Of a DNA stretch of 64,000 nucleotides, positions 23,875 to 37,005 are shown in pieces. The stretch comes from Membranipora membranacea (taxonomy: Eukaryota > Bryozoa > Gymnolaemata > Cheilostomatida > Membraniporidae): contig OU612071.1 in assembly GCA_914767715.1 (NCBI GenBank), positions 25,231,681 through 25,295,680 of the forward strand. The letters run 5' to 3'. Below the pieces are notes generated by a model. The model saw nothing but the letters and a program-made list of their open reading frames with translations, did no database searches and was not told where the DNA came from. The position numbers and the translations under genes are program-made. Every line of letters starts with the position of its first letter. Position 1 is the stretch's first letter.

Positions 23875-24787
23875 ATTTAAGATGTTACGTCTGTCTGCTA
23901 CAGCAGCGTCCCGTCGTCTGAATGTTATTATTTATATATATTATATATAATATTACATGTAGTCATAGGCTAAAGGAAATTTATGGACCATGTTAGTATC
24001 TGAGTCTCATCAATCCTTGTATTTAGTATCTCACACATGTGCTGCACCATACCACTTTCCTGTTTATACTTGTTCATAATTTGCTCAATTATCTTTAGCT
24101 ATCAATTTCAGTCGTCGGCATATTCCATATTCTTATTCCACATAACTTTGCAGGTCCTTGCAATTATAATCCCATCTTTGACACTTTTATATTGTTTGAT
24201 TCTGTAATTAGGGATTAATTGTCTACTGAAAATTCGAACAAGCTATTGCCAATGAAATTTACTGCATCTAACTTGTAAACAAACATAGGTTAGGCACCAC
24301 TGCAACTTAATGAACGTGGATAGGTGAAAGTTATTTCAGGGATAATCAGCTGTAGGGACTCAGTTAGCCATCACCATTTAGAAATATCATCATCAAATAA
24401 TTGTGAATGTACATGAAAACTGGCATAACAACTTGCGGCCACTTGCACAGCTTGTAGGAAAATAAAATAAGTAAAGCCATTTTTTCACAGTGTGGGCGTA
24501 AGGTTGATTTTTTTCAAGCTGGCAAAGGGTAGTCCTTAGACATTCAAAATTTATACTACTTGTCCTTGGTGTATTGCTAATTGAAATGAATACTGGAACA
24601 AATGGAAAGGTGAGGCAAACACCTGTGAGAATTCCGTGTTGGTTGGGCCTGATGTTTCTGCCATGCAGGTCAGTCGCTCGTCAATGCAGGCCAGCTGAGG
24701 TGAAAGGTTAATTGAACATCGGCCGATGTCTACATTTAGCTAGTTTATTGTTTTAGTTTTATATGCCCGAAGATTTTGGCAGCCGAT

Positions 24788-25024
24788 TTATTTGTAGCGC
24801 TTGAATTGGTTCGGCAGTGGACGCTCTTTTAAGCGTGCTGTTGGAAGCCAGAGTTGAATGATGTGGTGGTGTGTCTGGCCATCGCGCCCAATGGTGGCCA
24901 AGCCGCCGACGCAGTCGAGGCACAGTTGGCTATAAGTAGTTGTCAGGGTTGTAATATATACGCTTTTGTAATCGTTGTCATGTTGATAGAGCTGGAAGTG
25001 CTGGTTGCACCGATAGCCATCCAT
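24788..25024 (-). CDS. Conserved ORF in the repeat unit, unit 2, shortened
   Basis: Copy of the ORF at 23,590-23,874, beginning MDGYRCNQHFQLYQHD. A stop after NQFKRYK cuts it at 78 codons, and the downstream sequence is still recognisable in frame. Same doubts about coding status as for unit 1. Confidence 0.2.
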   Translation of the reverse strand: MDGYRCNQHFQLYQHDNDYKSVYITTLTTTYSQLCLDCVGGLATIGRDGQTHHHIIQLWLPTARLKERPLPNQFKRYK

Positions 25025-25639
25025 ATTTAAGATGTTACGTCTGTCTGCTATGGCAGCGTCCCTTCTTCTGAATGTTATTATTTATATATATTATATTTAA
25101 TATTACATGTAGTCATAGGCTAAAGGAAATTTATGGACCATGTTAGTATCTGAGTCTCATCAATCCTTGTATTTAGTATCTCACACATGTGCTGCACCAT
25201 ACCACTTTCCTGTTTATACTTGTTCATAATTGGCTCAATTATCTTTAGCTATCAATTTCAGTCGTGGGCATATTCCATATTCTTATTCCACATAACTTGT
25301 GCATATAATTGACAATGGTTTGTTGACTTTGCAGGTCCTTGCAATTATAATCCCATCATTGACACTCCCACAATAGAACTGTGAAAGCATAACTCCAAGT
25401 TAGACCCATGTTTCAACACTACTTACGCGATGTAGTTTTCGATGTGACTTCTAAACCTGGCGAACAGACATATGGTCTGGATAGCAGTCATAAAGTGGTT
25501 AATTTGTGTACTATTATATCTAAAAGTACAGACGTGTAGAGGATATGAGTCAGCGCAATATGCTACAGCCTTCTGGTAGCTGATTTGCGTTCAATCATGA
25601 GAGAAGATTCACTGTTTGTGCTTTTACTCTGATTTCAGG

Positions 25640-28600
25640 ATGGATGATTTTTGGGGACTGGATCTTTTAGCAGCTCATTATCAATATGAGGCTGAGGGAA
25701 ATAATCTGAAAACAAAGAATGAAAGTAACTGGATAACTTGCCTCAAGGTAAAAGCTCTTATCTAGCAAAAATTTTGGCAAACATTTTGATAAGGATTGGA
25801 CGGACAGGGCTGCATGTACAACAGGCGTCATCTTTTTATGAACAAATTTTCAAATTTACTCAAGTTGACCTGAAGTTGTGTTCTCCCAGCAAGTGGTAAA
25901 AATGGGTCTGTTTTCTCAACCTGGCTTTGGGACTATTCAGGCTGTCCTCACAGCATTGAAAATGTTTTACTTATGCTTATAATTTATCCTATATAGGCTC
26001 ACGGTTTGGCCAGTGGATGTGTAGCTCAACTAGAGCCTACAGACAGAAGACTAAGGAGAGTGTATGACATAGAGAATACCTGGTATAACGAAAATCATCC
26101 GCTATCCTTCAGTGAGCATCAGGATCTTATTACTAAACACAAACATAACGTGACGTCATACCGTAACAACATCAGACAACAAGTAGACAGTCTAGATTCG
26201 CTCCAGGAGGCTCTCAGTCTGGATGATGTGTTTAGTAACTCTAATATACACAAAGCTGAACAGTTAGTAGACTCTGTATTTGATGTGAGTGTTGAGTGTA
26301 CTGAAGGTATTATTGATGTTTTCTCGTCAATCGTTGGTAGTAGTGTTGAGGTTTTGAGTAAATTTGGGTTGTCTCCTCCGTTCTCGTTTGCTGTTATCGG
26401 TCTCGGTTCTGTAGCTCGAGGTGAAGCCACCCCTTACTCAGATATAGAATATGCATTCATAGTAGACTCAACTGAGACAGATTATTTCACGTGGTTAGCT
26501 ATGGACACATATTTCCGTATAAACAATCTAGGGGAGACTGAGATGAAGCGTTTTGACATTGAAGAGTTAAAAAGCGAAGATGTATTAGACATTGACCAGC
26601 CCAAAGTTAGCGGTATTAGAATTGATGGGATTACAAAGAAGGCAGGTAATATACCTACAGGTAATGGTTACACTGGTAGTGAGAAACTCATATTAACAGT
26701 TGACCAATTTATAGAAAGCTACAAGTCGGCCTTGAGATCACCTGTTGACCCTAATAAGGTCGGAGATCTTGCAGATTTACTTTCGAGCACAGTGTTAATA
26801 TTTGCACACAATGGTGGGGAAGCTCTTTACAATAGCTTTCTAGAGAGAAGGCGAAACTTTGAGGAAGAGCAAATGAAAAGCAAGTCAGTGATCCAGAAAA
26901 GGTTGAGGACCATCTTAGAGGATATTAAAAACTATCCGTTCCTGCCCAAATTTGAGAGTGGCAATGAAAAATCCGACTTAAAAGTGAAATCTGACGTGTT
27001 CCGCTATCCGACTCTTCTAGCATCAAATCTGAAAGTCCTGCTTGGGACTGAGAAGGCCTATCCGTGGGAAGTATTTGAGATCATGGCATCGTCATTCAGG
27101 GTAATAAGTAAAGAGCATTATCAATTGATGAACATAACACTAGGGCTGGCCATCTTTATAAGGATAAAGGCATACATCACTTCAGGGACACAGTGTGAGT
27201 GTGTGTCTGTTCTCCCTAACATCCCACAGAAATCAGAGAGTGACCGCTATCACATCCCCAGAAATATCTTCATCATGTTCGGTTGTTTGTTGACGTCCCT
27301 GAAATGGTTAGTCAACAGATCAGTAGTAAGAGGCCTGTCTATGATTGTAGATTTACATGATTTTGATATGAGAAAATTCATCGGTCTATGTCTTCCAGAT
27401 AAAAGATCACCAATAAGTCTGCTCAAATCAAATTTCCTGTTACAAGCCGAGGTTTTCGTTGTTATGTCTGATTATGAGAGAGCTTTAAGAGTCCTGACTA
27501 AAGCTCTAACAGAAGAAAACGTGGTAGATTGTAATGGATTCAGGAAGATGATAAGAGAGTATGTTTTTAGAAACAACATATCAAAACCCAGAGCATATGA
27601 GTTAAGAGCACTGAAGCTGTGTTACACCATCCTGTTTAATAGTGAGAACTACAGAGGGGCTTTAGGTTATCTTGAAACTCTAATCCAATGTGATAATACT
27701 AGATCAGTTTTAACCTGGCAGATGGACCAAGTTAATTGTTTCATAGAGCTTCATTGTTACGAAGAAAGCCTTGAGGTCCTGGATAAGATACAGCCTGCTC
27801 TTATGGAGCACTATGACACAAAGTCACTGTCACTGTATGAGTTTGCTATGAAAGAGGTACAAACTAAACATGACAAAACACATGATGATCGAGTGTCTCA
27901 TTTAGCACTTGTAATATCACAGTATTATATTTACCTGAGTGAAACATATCGAGGGCTGGAATTATATGACCAGGCACTCAAACATAGAACTTCTGCTCTC
28001 GATATCTTCAAGTCAAGTAAGTCATTAAAAACTAACATAGGCGTAAATGTTGATGTTTATCTGTATAAGGCTCTGCATAATAGGAGTAATCTCCACTATG
28101 AGTTAGGGGAATACGAGAAAGCTTTATCTGATTCTTATAATGCTGAGAGTCTCCTCATTAACATTTACGGCCGACACACAGCACACACAGATCTAGAGTA
28201 TATATACCAGTTACACGCATTGATATATTTTACAATTGGTGATTATAGAAGATCTTTACAATACAATGATAAATCGTTAGCAGTGTCTAAACAGCTTTAC
28301 ATTCACTCTGATAGTGAAGCTATTAGTGTTAGGAGGATGAGTCATTCTAGGCACACTGCAAGTATACAATATAGTATGGGTTGTTACCATAGATCATTGG
28401 TGGAATATTCACATGCACTTTGTTTGTATAACTCGAGTCAAACTCTTCCTCAAACTCTTAGTCGTACTTGTGACACTGATTATTGTCATGTACGAGTTCT
28501 CTGTGAGCTCGCAGAGTATGACAACGCTTTACAACTTATCAGCAATGCATTCGAAACAGTAAGTGAGGAAGCTATCTCTAAGAGAGACTATATTAGGTCA

Positions 28601-29191
28601 TTAGCCTTTGACTTACTAGGCCATCTCTATACTAAGACAGGACGTTATACTGAGGCGCTAGAGTCGTTCAGAAAGGCTGCGAGATGTAAGAGATTTGTTC
28701 TCTGTGATTATTATGTTGACCTGCTGACAGATTCAAGTAAATGCTGCATTGCATTGAAGGAATATAAGACAGCTTGCAGGTTATCATACCTGGCATTTAA
28801 AAGGCCAGCAGGGAAATATCCACCACGATCTGGGATCTGTTATTACCTGATGGGGTTTAGTCTGATGATGCTTGATAAGTTTGATAAAGCTTGGATAAAT
28901 TTGCACAAAGCGCTTTGTCTCTTTCAAGAGTTCCCACAATACAGACAGACCAGATTCCACCTCGCCCAAACCCACACAGCCATAGGTCTGCTCCTGTTTC
29001 GCCTCCTTCGGCTCACAGAGTCAAGAGAACATACAGTGAAGGCAGCTGACCTTATGTATGATCTCAGTACTGATAATGAAGCTTTCACTCTTGATTATCA
29101 GAGAGCCCAGCGAGAGGCGATCTCACTAAGAGACAGTCTCAGTCTGATAAAACAAGTCGGTATTGAGTTTGAACACTTCACAATGAGTTAA
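25640..29191 (+). CDS. Nucleotidyltransferase (DUF294/GlnD type)-TPR protein, left copy
   Basis: Exon 1 is 25,640-25,747 (36 codons, MDDFWGLDLLAAHYQYE...). It is followed by a 249-bp GT-AG phase-0 intron and exon 2, 25,997-29,191; the product is 1,100 residues. The ATG stands one base after an AG acceptor (25,638), implying an upstream 5' UTR intron. At residues about 160-190, GLGSVARGEATPYSDIEY has the Pol-beta nucleotidyltransferase signature: G173-S174 and metal-binding D185 and E187. RIDGI (D246) may supply the third acid. Residues about 200-510 match the all-helical follow-on of DUF294 proteins in pattern. From about 515 to 1,070 there are TPR-like helical pairs (e.g. YERALRVLTKAL, GEYEKALSDSYNAE, GRYTEALESFRKAA). 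There is no signal peptide or membrane segment, so it is probably cytosolic. By fold it may transfer nucleotides to a protein or small molecule; substrate unknown. Catalytic residues are intact and there is no frameshift. Confidence 0.9.
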
Positions 29192-29248
29192 TGAGGCTCT
29201 CTGATTGTAGTATTCATGTTTCAAGCAAGGTAGTTGGGATCCGTTGTG

Positions 29249-29254
29249 AATAAA
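29249..29254 (+). terminator. Poly(A) signal of the left nucleotidyltransferase-TPR gene
   Basis: AATAAA lies 58 bases after the stop codon, in sequence that is conserved in the right arm. Confidence 0.5.
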
Positions 29255-30437
29255 ATCGAGTTGAGAAGTGTTGTAAACTTTAGTGTTGGTTTGTCGATCA
29301 CAATTTATGGTTTATCATCGAGGCCTTCAGGTGACAAGAAGTCTGTCTTGTAACCTCCGAGTTATTCTTATGTTAATCTTTATGATTGTCTTTTTGAGAA
29401 CATATTATTGAGATGTAAATATTTTATAATCAGTATTTCACACTTATTATTACAAACTCCTCCTTTGTGTTTGAATACTACTAATTTTTAGACACATAAT
29501 TTATACTGACTTGGTTTGCTTCTTCTGACTTATTGGTTCTATTTTTACTATATTTTTATAATTTCTTTTACATTTTTGTAATTTTAACAGTACAATACAA
29601 CAAAATTCATTAAATTAGTCTTAATTATATATTGATGTTGGTGTTGAACAAATAACAATCCTATCATGGCACACCTGGTACGCTGAGGTTTGCACATTGC
29701 ACACAGAGGAGATAAATTCACAGTCTGTATGTGCTTCATTAATAGTCAGTATGAGATGAATACTTAAAACACTGATCAGAGTTTTATGAATAATCTAAAC
29801 TTATGAAATACTGGTGAGGACAATCTATAAACAACAATTCTACACAAATTAGCAAAATTATTCAGTTGCCTGCACACCAGTGATTGATCTCATGAAAATT
29901 AAATGTAGCATGACACGACGTTACACATCATATGGTTGTGAAGATTTACGTCGTGCATCTTCCACTGAGATAACTAAAACTGTGAACTAGAATAATCCTA
30001 AAAGAAGTTGTCTCCTCTTTACTCATCATGTGACAACTTCTGAAAAAGAATAATAAAATTGAGAGGTATGTTCAGCATTTGGGGTTGCGTGTATCTTGGG
30101 ATTGAATGCCTATTTAGGTATTTAGAGTGCCTGCCATTTTGCATGTGAGGAGTAAAATATGGTTGAAGAGCCGCAGATGAACAGAACATTTGAAAGTGAA
30201 TTACGAGATGTAATGAGTTCTGAGATTAAATTTGGAATAGCTGTCAGTCTACATGATAAAGACAACTGCTTACTTACTTTGCTGAAAGCAGACTGCTGTT
30301 GATCTTGTTTTGCACTTTATTTATTGGACAGATTTGAATTGTCATGTATACAGATAGCCTAGCTGTAAATAGTTCATTGATATATTGATATAATTAAACA
30401 GACATGGACACAGCTTATTAATCATATCGATGTCTGT
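29255..30437. other. 3' flank of the left gene
   Basis: AT-rich non-coding DNA, collinear with 51,905-53,092 of the right arm. It carries one arm of the sequence that forms a perfect hairpin in the right copy (about 29,930-29,978). No gene recognised. Confidence 0.6.
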
Positions 30438-30729
30438 AGGACAAAAACTGATGCTATTTTTGTACACATTGACCACTCTAGAGTATATAATAACTCTATG
30501 GCGCTGGCTTACGGCGCCGGAACTTTGCCAAGTAAAGTAAAGCTCAGTGGTATGGCTTTGGCTTAGCATGCACAAGGTCCTGGGTTCGACTCATGGAGGG
30601 AAGGGATTTTTGTATTTGAGGTAAAAGCTTCAAAACTTCTCATCTTGGACAACAATCAAATGCTAAGACTGAAATATCTGAGAACAGGCAAAGTTCCGGC
30701 GCCGGCTTATTAATCATATCGATGTCTGT
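30438..30729 (+). mobile_element. SINE-like insertion with GGCGCC inverted ends
   Basis: This segment is absent from the right arm, and a 25-bp sequence (beginning GCTTATTAATCATATCGATG) flanks it at 30,413-30,437 and 30,705-30,729. Inside, GGCGCCGGAACTTTGCC (30,513-30,529) is repeated inverted at 30,688-30,704. Between these lies a tRNA-like Pol III promoter: AGCTCAGTGGTATGGC (30,541 on) and box B GGTTCGACTC (30,583-30,592). The long direct repeat could be a target-site duplication from LINE-type retrotransposition. Confidence 0.65.
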
Positions 30730-31275
30730 CAATGTGTGCAACTATTTAGTAAGCTGAGTTTGGGATTTCAAACTAAAGTTCCTTTCTATGGTTGCTTAGA
30801 TATCATATGGGGGAGATGGCACATATTTGCCCGGCTTGAATTTGCCTGAATCTTAGATTGCCTGAGAACCAGTACACAGTTAGGGAGCTTGATTGACCGT
30901 TCCGCAGGATTAAATTGTATTCTACTTTGATCAGGTTAAAGATGAGACTGTGACCAACTAGAGTTCATTATCACAAACGTACGCACAAATGTACACACAC
31001 ACAAATGTACACACAATAGCTGTATTAACTTTTAGGGTGAACTATCTATTTAATAAAAATCAATCTACCCTGCTTGTGAGTTCAGCCTTCTATGATCTTT
31101 GTCTCATCATGTTTAATTAAACGTAACCTTCCAAGATAAAGTCAGACCCAGGACGGAAGGGAAAGGTGGTGTTACTGAATCTGGTTCCATAGATATCTTA
31201 TGGTACAATCAGATAGTATAATAAGTGACAAAATGACATCCAGGGTATAATAGCTAACAGACCTGAAGCTGACAC

Positions 31276-32100
31276 ACTGATATGATATTTACAAATCGAA
31301 GACTACCAAGTGTCTACAATTAATGGTGGATTGCCACATCTCGGCTATTCATTACAGCAGTCCCATAAGAGTAGTCCACTAATTATGACATGCTCTTTCA
31401 GATTCTTGATTGTTTGAACCCATATCATTAGTTTTTGATCACTTTCCCCTTGCCGGCAGCAATTTTGGCAATAGACTCCTGTTGTGCAACTTAGTGTCAG
31501 GAACAATATCACCATTGGGATCAGCATGAAAATCTCTACCAGAAAAACTGTCAAACCCTATCCACCCAAAATCATAAATGAAGTTGCCTTTCTAACGATA
31601 CTTTGCATAGGCTGCCTCCAAACTATGAGGTTTATTATGAGTTTTATAGTTGATACAAATATACTTTAAGTCAGGTTCTGATTTCTACCATTGCAAGATA
31701 AAATTGAATAAGATAACTCACTTGACGTTGAGTTAAATCTCAGATAATTAATCCAGGTATCGTTCTCCCACGTGCTGCTGGTCTGATCTTATTGTCTGAC
31801 CATAGTTTGAACACTTTGTACCTTTGTCTGATCTTTGTCTGTACACTGCTGGAATGCTGCAGAGCTACCAAAAGTAAGACTCGATATATAATATGAGATT
31901 TATAGTGACTCTTAGAATAGACAAAAATAAATACAAAACATGTACAGCATGATGGTAACAGATCAAGACCCGGCGGTGAAGAGCACAACAGAGAAACAAA
32001 GCATACCTGAAAATAAACTGTTTTTGATCATGATCAACTACTGTCTTTAGTGTCGCTAAGCTATAATAGAGTGTTGCTCTGCAGTGATGTAAATTTTCAT
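31276..32100. other. Spacer between the left arm and a LINE
   Basis: Non-coding sequence. Short ORFs at 31,345-31,669 and 31,740-31,988 have no recognisable motif. No similarity to other parts of the window was seen. Confidence 0.4.
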
Positions 32101-34795
32101 TTTTGAGAAGACTGATGATATTTATGCCAGACAGTTCCTGGACTACATGAATGACTTAAAATTTGATTATCATATCGGGGGCACCCCCACACATTGGCGA
32201 GGAGGGTCATTAGATGTTGTCTGCACCCGAGGCTTATCATGTAGATCTCTGTGCATTGAGGATCTTCAGCTATCGGATCACTCTTTCATTTTCTTTGACC
32301 TTGGCATTCCGTCGAAGAAACATATTGCTACTGGTGAAAGCTTTCATTCTGATAAAGCACGGTATTATGATTATAGGAAATTTAAGTCATTGGAAAATCC
32401 TCTGTTTACCGTGTCGATTTCTCAGGAATGTTCGAGTCTATTGTCTATTACCCAGGATTGTTCAGATTATTTTGCTGAAGCTATTGTTGATGTCGTAGCT
32501 AGCAGCTTAGATGAGTTTGCGCCGGTGTCAAAAAGAAAGACTAAGAACAAAAAGCGTATAGTAATTTTGTGTATAGTAAGGAGGTTGATCATGCTAAGAG
32601 GATTAGACGGCAATCAGAACGACAGTATCGCAAAGCCCCAACCGAAATCCATAAACAGCTTCTGAAGACACAGATAAACAAGGTTCAGAATTTAGCTTTG
32701 AAATGTAGAGCTCGATTAGTCCAAGAGAAAATTACGGCAGGTGGTGTTAAGGAGTTGTTTACTGAGGTGAAAAAGCTTAGTATGCCTCGTACTAAGTGCT
32801 TGCCTACTGCCTACGGTAGTCCAGGACAATAAGCGGATGCTTTCGCTAATTATTTCAGATCTAAAGTTGATGATATCGTTTTGGAATTTTCGCTCATTGA
32901 TGTTGTACCATTATCTATTGAAACCAGCAGTACTTGGGCCTTGGCTTTTGATGAGTTTTCGGAATTGTCTGATCATGATGTTACTAAGCTTCGTAAGTTG
33001 AAAACCTCTCATCTCGATCCTCTACCCACAAGACAGTTCTCACTGATTTGGCCGGACCTTTTACCGTTGGTTACAAAGCTTGTAAACTCCTCTCTCATGT
33101 CTGGAGTTTTCCCAGCTACGTACAAGCAATCTCATATCACCCCGTCAATCCTAACTCAGATCCGGAATCTTTAAAGTCTTATCGACCAGTATCAAATCTA
33201 TCGTTCTTATCCAAAGTCATTGAAACAGCTGTGAGCAATCAGCTTATGGATCATTTCAACAGACATTCATTGCTAGATGAGCACCAATCGGCCTACCGGC
33301 ACGGACACAGTGTGGAAACCACAATTCAACATGTTTACTCCTCAATATGCCAGCAACTTCACAGGGGTAAAACCGTATTTCTAGTTTTACTAGATTTATC
33401 GGCAGCTTTCGATACAGTGTCGCATGAACACCTTATTCTTTGCTCTCTACACAGTTTCAGTTAGGTGGTAACGTGCTGAAGTGGATAAAGTCCTATCTCT
33501 CTGATCGATCATACAGAGTTAAAATTGATAGTAAATTGTCTGATCCTGTGTGTTGCAATGTTGGAGTCCCGCAAGGGAGTGTTCTGGGTCCTATTTTGTT
33601 TAACTGTGTGATGTCTTCCTTGCCAAAGTTACTCGCTAAGATGGGGATCCAGAGCCATATGTATGCTGATGACACTCAGTTCTGGGTGAGTTTTGGAGAA
33701 AATGAAGATTTAAACAATGAGAAGACTGCCAGGTGGCGGGAAAAGCAAGCTTTCTCTGTTATAAATTCATTCATGAAGCAAAGTCATCTTAAGTTAAATC
33801 CTGCAAAGACTCAATTCATCCCATTTTCTCGTAAATCAAGTTTCTCATCATTTGCACCACTTCAGCTCGACGATCACACCTCTATATCTCCATTTCCTGA
33901 AATCAGAAATCTTGGCCTCATCATGGACTCAAAGCTTGACTTCCAAAGTCACGTGACAGCATTACGCAAAACTTGCTTCTTTCAACTCAAAAGGCTAAGG
34001 GCAATCAGGAGTTATATTCCTAAATCTCAGTTTGCCACCCTCATTCACGCTTTCATCACCAGCAGGCTAGATTTCTGCAATTCGATCTTTTATGCTTGAC
34101 CTAAAACTGTCATTTCCCGATTACAAACAATACAGAATTCCTGTGCGAAATGCTTGACTGGGGGCAATCGCTACACCTCAGCCACTGAAGCCAGATTTAC
34201 ACTCAACTGGCTCCCTATCACATCACGATCAATGTTCAAGCTAGGTGTCATGGCTCATAAAGTTGTGCACCATCCAACAACAACCCCAACATATCCCTCA
34301 GGTCCTTTTTCAACATCTAAGCATATTCTCAACACTCGCAACAACTCATCGAACACACTCGTTTCTACTTTCTCAAGCAAACTCTCAACCGTCGGCAATC
34401 ACTCCCTACTCATCACTCTGCCCAAAGTCTGGAATTCCCTCCAACCTGATCTCCGAGACATCTCTTCAACTTCCCTCTTCAAATCCAAACTAAAAACCTT
34501 CTTATTTATATCTACTTATAAAGTTTAATTTTAGCCTGGCTGGTTGCCTGTTTTTGCCTGGCAGGTGGCCATATTTAACTAAATATAATGTGTACATACT
34601 ATAATTTTATCTTTCCGTTAACTCAGTGTCAGATTTTATGTACAATTTTTTTTTTTTTTTATTATTCTACACCGAATATTTTATCTCACATTTTATCATG
34701 TACAACGCTTAGAAATCATTGTTTTATTGTATAAACAATTTTATTAAGCGTTTCATAAATAAACTGTATTATATTATTATTATTATTATTTATGA
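32100..34795 (+). mobile_element. CR1/L2-like LINE, 5'-truncated, frameshifted
   Basis: The end of the endonuclease is at 32,147-32,420 (GGSLDVVC, LSDHSFIFFDL). The RT follows across several frames: SYRPVSNLSFLSKVIE (about 33,178), LLDLSAAFDTVSHE (motif A, about 33,387-33,428), GVPQGSVLGPILFN (about 33,562-33,603) and MYADDTQFW (about 33,659-33,685). The thumb contains KLNPAKTQF and FCNSIFYA, then a stop. The C-terminal region (34,154-34,528) has the usual LNWLPI and PKVWNSLQPDLR motifs. It ends in a short TTA/ATT repeat at about 34,770-34,790, typical of CR1/L2 3' ends. Frameshifts near 32,570, 33,050 and 33,440 and a stop at 34,099 show it is dead. It lies at the edge of repeat A. Confidence 0.9.
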
Positions 34796-37005
34796 GCAAC
34801 TATCCAAACATAAAGTTAGAGCTGACTGATAGCGGTCATAAAAAGCTTTCTAAGGAAAGTTATCTCTCTGACCGACACAGACAGAGTGCTTTACGTTCAA
34901 AAACTGGCAAGAATTTATTCTGTGACATATTTTGACCCTCCCCTGACTTTGGCATTACCTTTCTCGTAACGATCATGTATCTATGATTATATGTAAAATA
35001 AAATATTACAGCTCTCTGACCAAACCCATCTCGGACCTGTTTGTTAGCTGTGAGAATGAAACCAAACACTTTAATCTCTGGTGGCCCCTAATACTCTCAT
35101 AGCCAGACCATTGTGTGTGACCCCAGTCTTATCTGTCTGCATTATTAGCATCATTTGACACACTATATCAGCTTTGTTTATCTACTGTATATAATACAAA
35201 GTTCAGCCTATCAGACCACCTGCTGGACCTCATGTGACTCAAAGACACAGGACCACACACATAGGTACATTGCACCTTGATTATACTTTGCTATAATCAA
35301 TCGAATTCAAACCAGCACAAGTTTCTATCCCACAATGCACCTCGAGCCTAATATCATAGACCTAATATCACCCACAATGTAATGACTCAGGAAACCCTTC
35401 AATGTAGTCTTCACACCCAGATCTTCTTTGACAAAATCAAACACACAACTAGTCAAACAATCACTAAGAATGGTCCACGGAGTACCCAGTAACTCAAGAT
35501 AACCCGAAATTCGCTTCTAAGTCAAATACTAAATACACCTACTGGTTTTATCTGTCAGTATATCCTGGCTTGTGGATCAAGTGGAGCTTGCAGATTGCTG
35601 AGAAAAAAAGTGGGCTAAAGAGAAAAGGCTCGTTCTCAACAGCTTCCCGAGATTGTCTACAAATGGCCTGATATTCGGTGTTTTATGCGGATTTTGGGCA
35701 ATAAATAAAATCGGGCGTTTGGTGATATAAAATCAATTTATGATATATGTCATGAATTTGTCTGTGGTGTAAATATTCATTTATATATGCACTGTGCGTT
35801 AAGAACTATGAAGTTATTCACTTTACTAATGACAATCTGAGAGTTCTGTTTAGCCTTACATTGCAGAAGAACTGTCACTGTTACATGTTCTATACAATTG
35901 GAACAAATAGCAATGATTTTTAGTTACAAAACAATGATTTTTTATGAACTCAAAATTTGGAGTTGCGCTTTCGTTACAACAGAAAACAAGGCTCGCTAGT
36001 TTAATATGGAATGTGGTCTTAGGGTACAATTGATATCTTTACAAATATCAGACTGTTTTATCGATTAGAACTTTTAGGACATCATATGTATTCATGGAGA
36101 AACAAGAAATGAGTGTCTGCAGCATGTGAATATTTCTCTGTAATTGTTGCTCTTTTCTGCCTATGTAAGAGTATCTTATCTGCTTACATCAAACATAACG
36201 TGTTTTAAAGGGTGAGTATCAAGTAAAAATAGATTATAACTCCGTTTTTATCCTTCAATTTGTACAACATGCGTGAGAAGCAACAAGTAAGGTTTTTGTT
36301 AAGTTTGGTAGTACTAGTTAGTAGTACTACCTACTAACTAACTAATACTAGTAATAGGCCTAAGTTAATTTCACTCCAGTCATATTGTAGTTTAAGCGAA
36401 TAAGCTACGATTATGTTTATATATGCAGTGATTATTGTAGTTAATCAACCAAGCAAGCCACACAGGGTGATAATTATTCTAGTAGAATATTCAATATAAT
36501 ATTAAATAATAATAAACATTTGTAGACAGACAGTCTAGTTCTGTATTATGGGGGCAATAGCCAGTTTAAAAAACAAAATCATAGTGGAGGGCTCGTTGGT
36601 TAAGCCCATGTTGCAATGTAAGACATAATTTAGATACTCAGTCTGATCCAACACACGGGTGTTGAACAACATGTCTTACTGCACTCACTAGAACAATGGA
36701 TTTTTTACGATATAGGCTGTATAACAATACTGTATTGTATTTAAGAACAATGCTGTAGATGCCTTAAGAGCTGTAAGACCTGTCCTTCAACATGTCTTAC
36801 AACACCCCTCGCCAGCGACGGTTATTAGTGCCCGTTCAGAACTGCATAAAATTTTGTAATGAATGAATCCGTTAGTCGTACCAGTTCAATAATCATTTAT
36901 GCCAATCTGATAGTACTGGTTTTTCTTACAACCTATCAGGGGGTCTGAGGAAGTCACTGTGTCTGGCAGTTTGTTCCACTCCTTGGCAGTCTTGATATAG
37001 AACAA
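34796..37005 (+). repeat. Repeat A, right (uninterrupted) copy
   Basis: Reverse-complement match to 14,890-13,184 followed directly by 1,871-1,260. The join is at about 36,085, so this copy represents the state before the 11.3 kb insertion. It lacks the hairpin's second arm and the 490-bp segment found in the left copy. No protein-coding capacity was recognised; its class is unknown. Confidence 0.65.

Larger units (their letters stand above)
23108..25370. repeat. 1.09 kb tandem duplication specific to the left arm
   Basis: Unit 1 (23,108-24,194) and unit 2 (24,195 to about 25,370) are direct repeats starting TTTGATTCTGTAA and ending GCAGGTCCTTGCAATTATAATCC. The right arm has a single copy (about 56,975-58,121). 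Unit 2 has small extra insertions, for example about 24,410-24,478. Each unit carries the conserved short ORF described separately. Confidence 0.9.
17226..31275 (+). repeat. Left arm of the large inverted duplication
   Basis: This arm is homologous, in reverse orientation, to 51,205-64,000. Collinear blocks include the L2-like RT fragment, the LINE at 20-22 kb, the small-ORF repeat, the whole nucleotidyltransferase-TPR gene and its 3' flank out to about 31,275. The outer end cannot be fixed because the right arm runs off the window. Arm-specific changes here are three RT-fragment units, a MITE at 18,991-19,369, loss of the LINE 3' half, a 1.09 kb tandem duplication and a SINE-like insertion at 30.4-30.7 kb. 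Confidence 0.9.
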
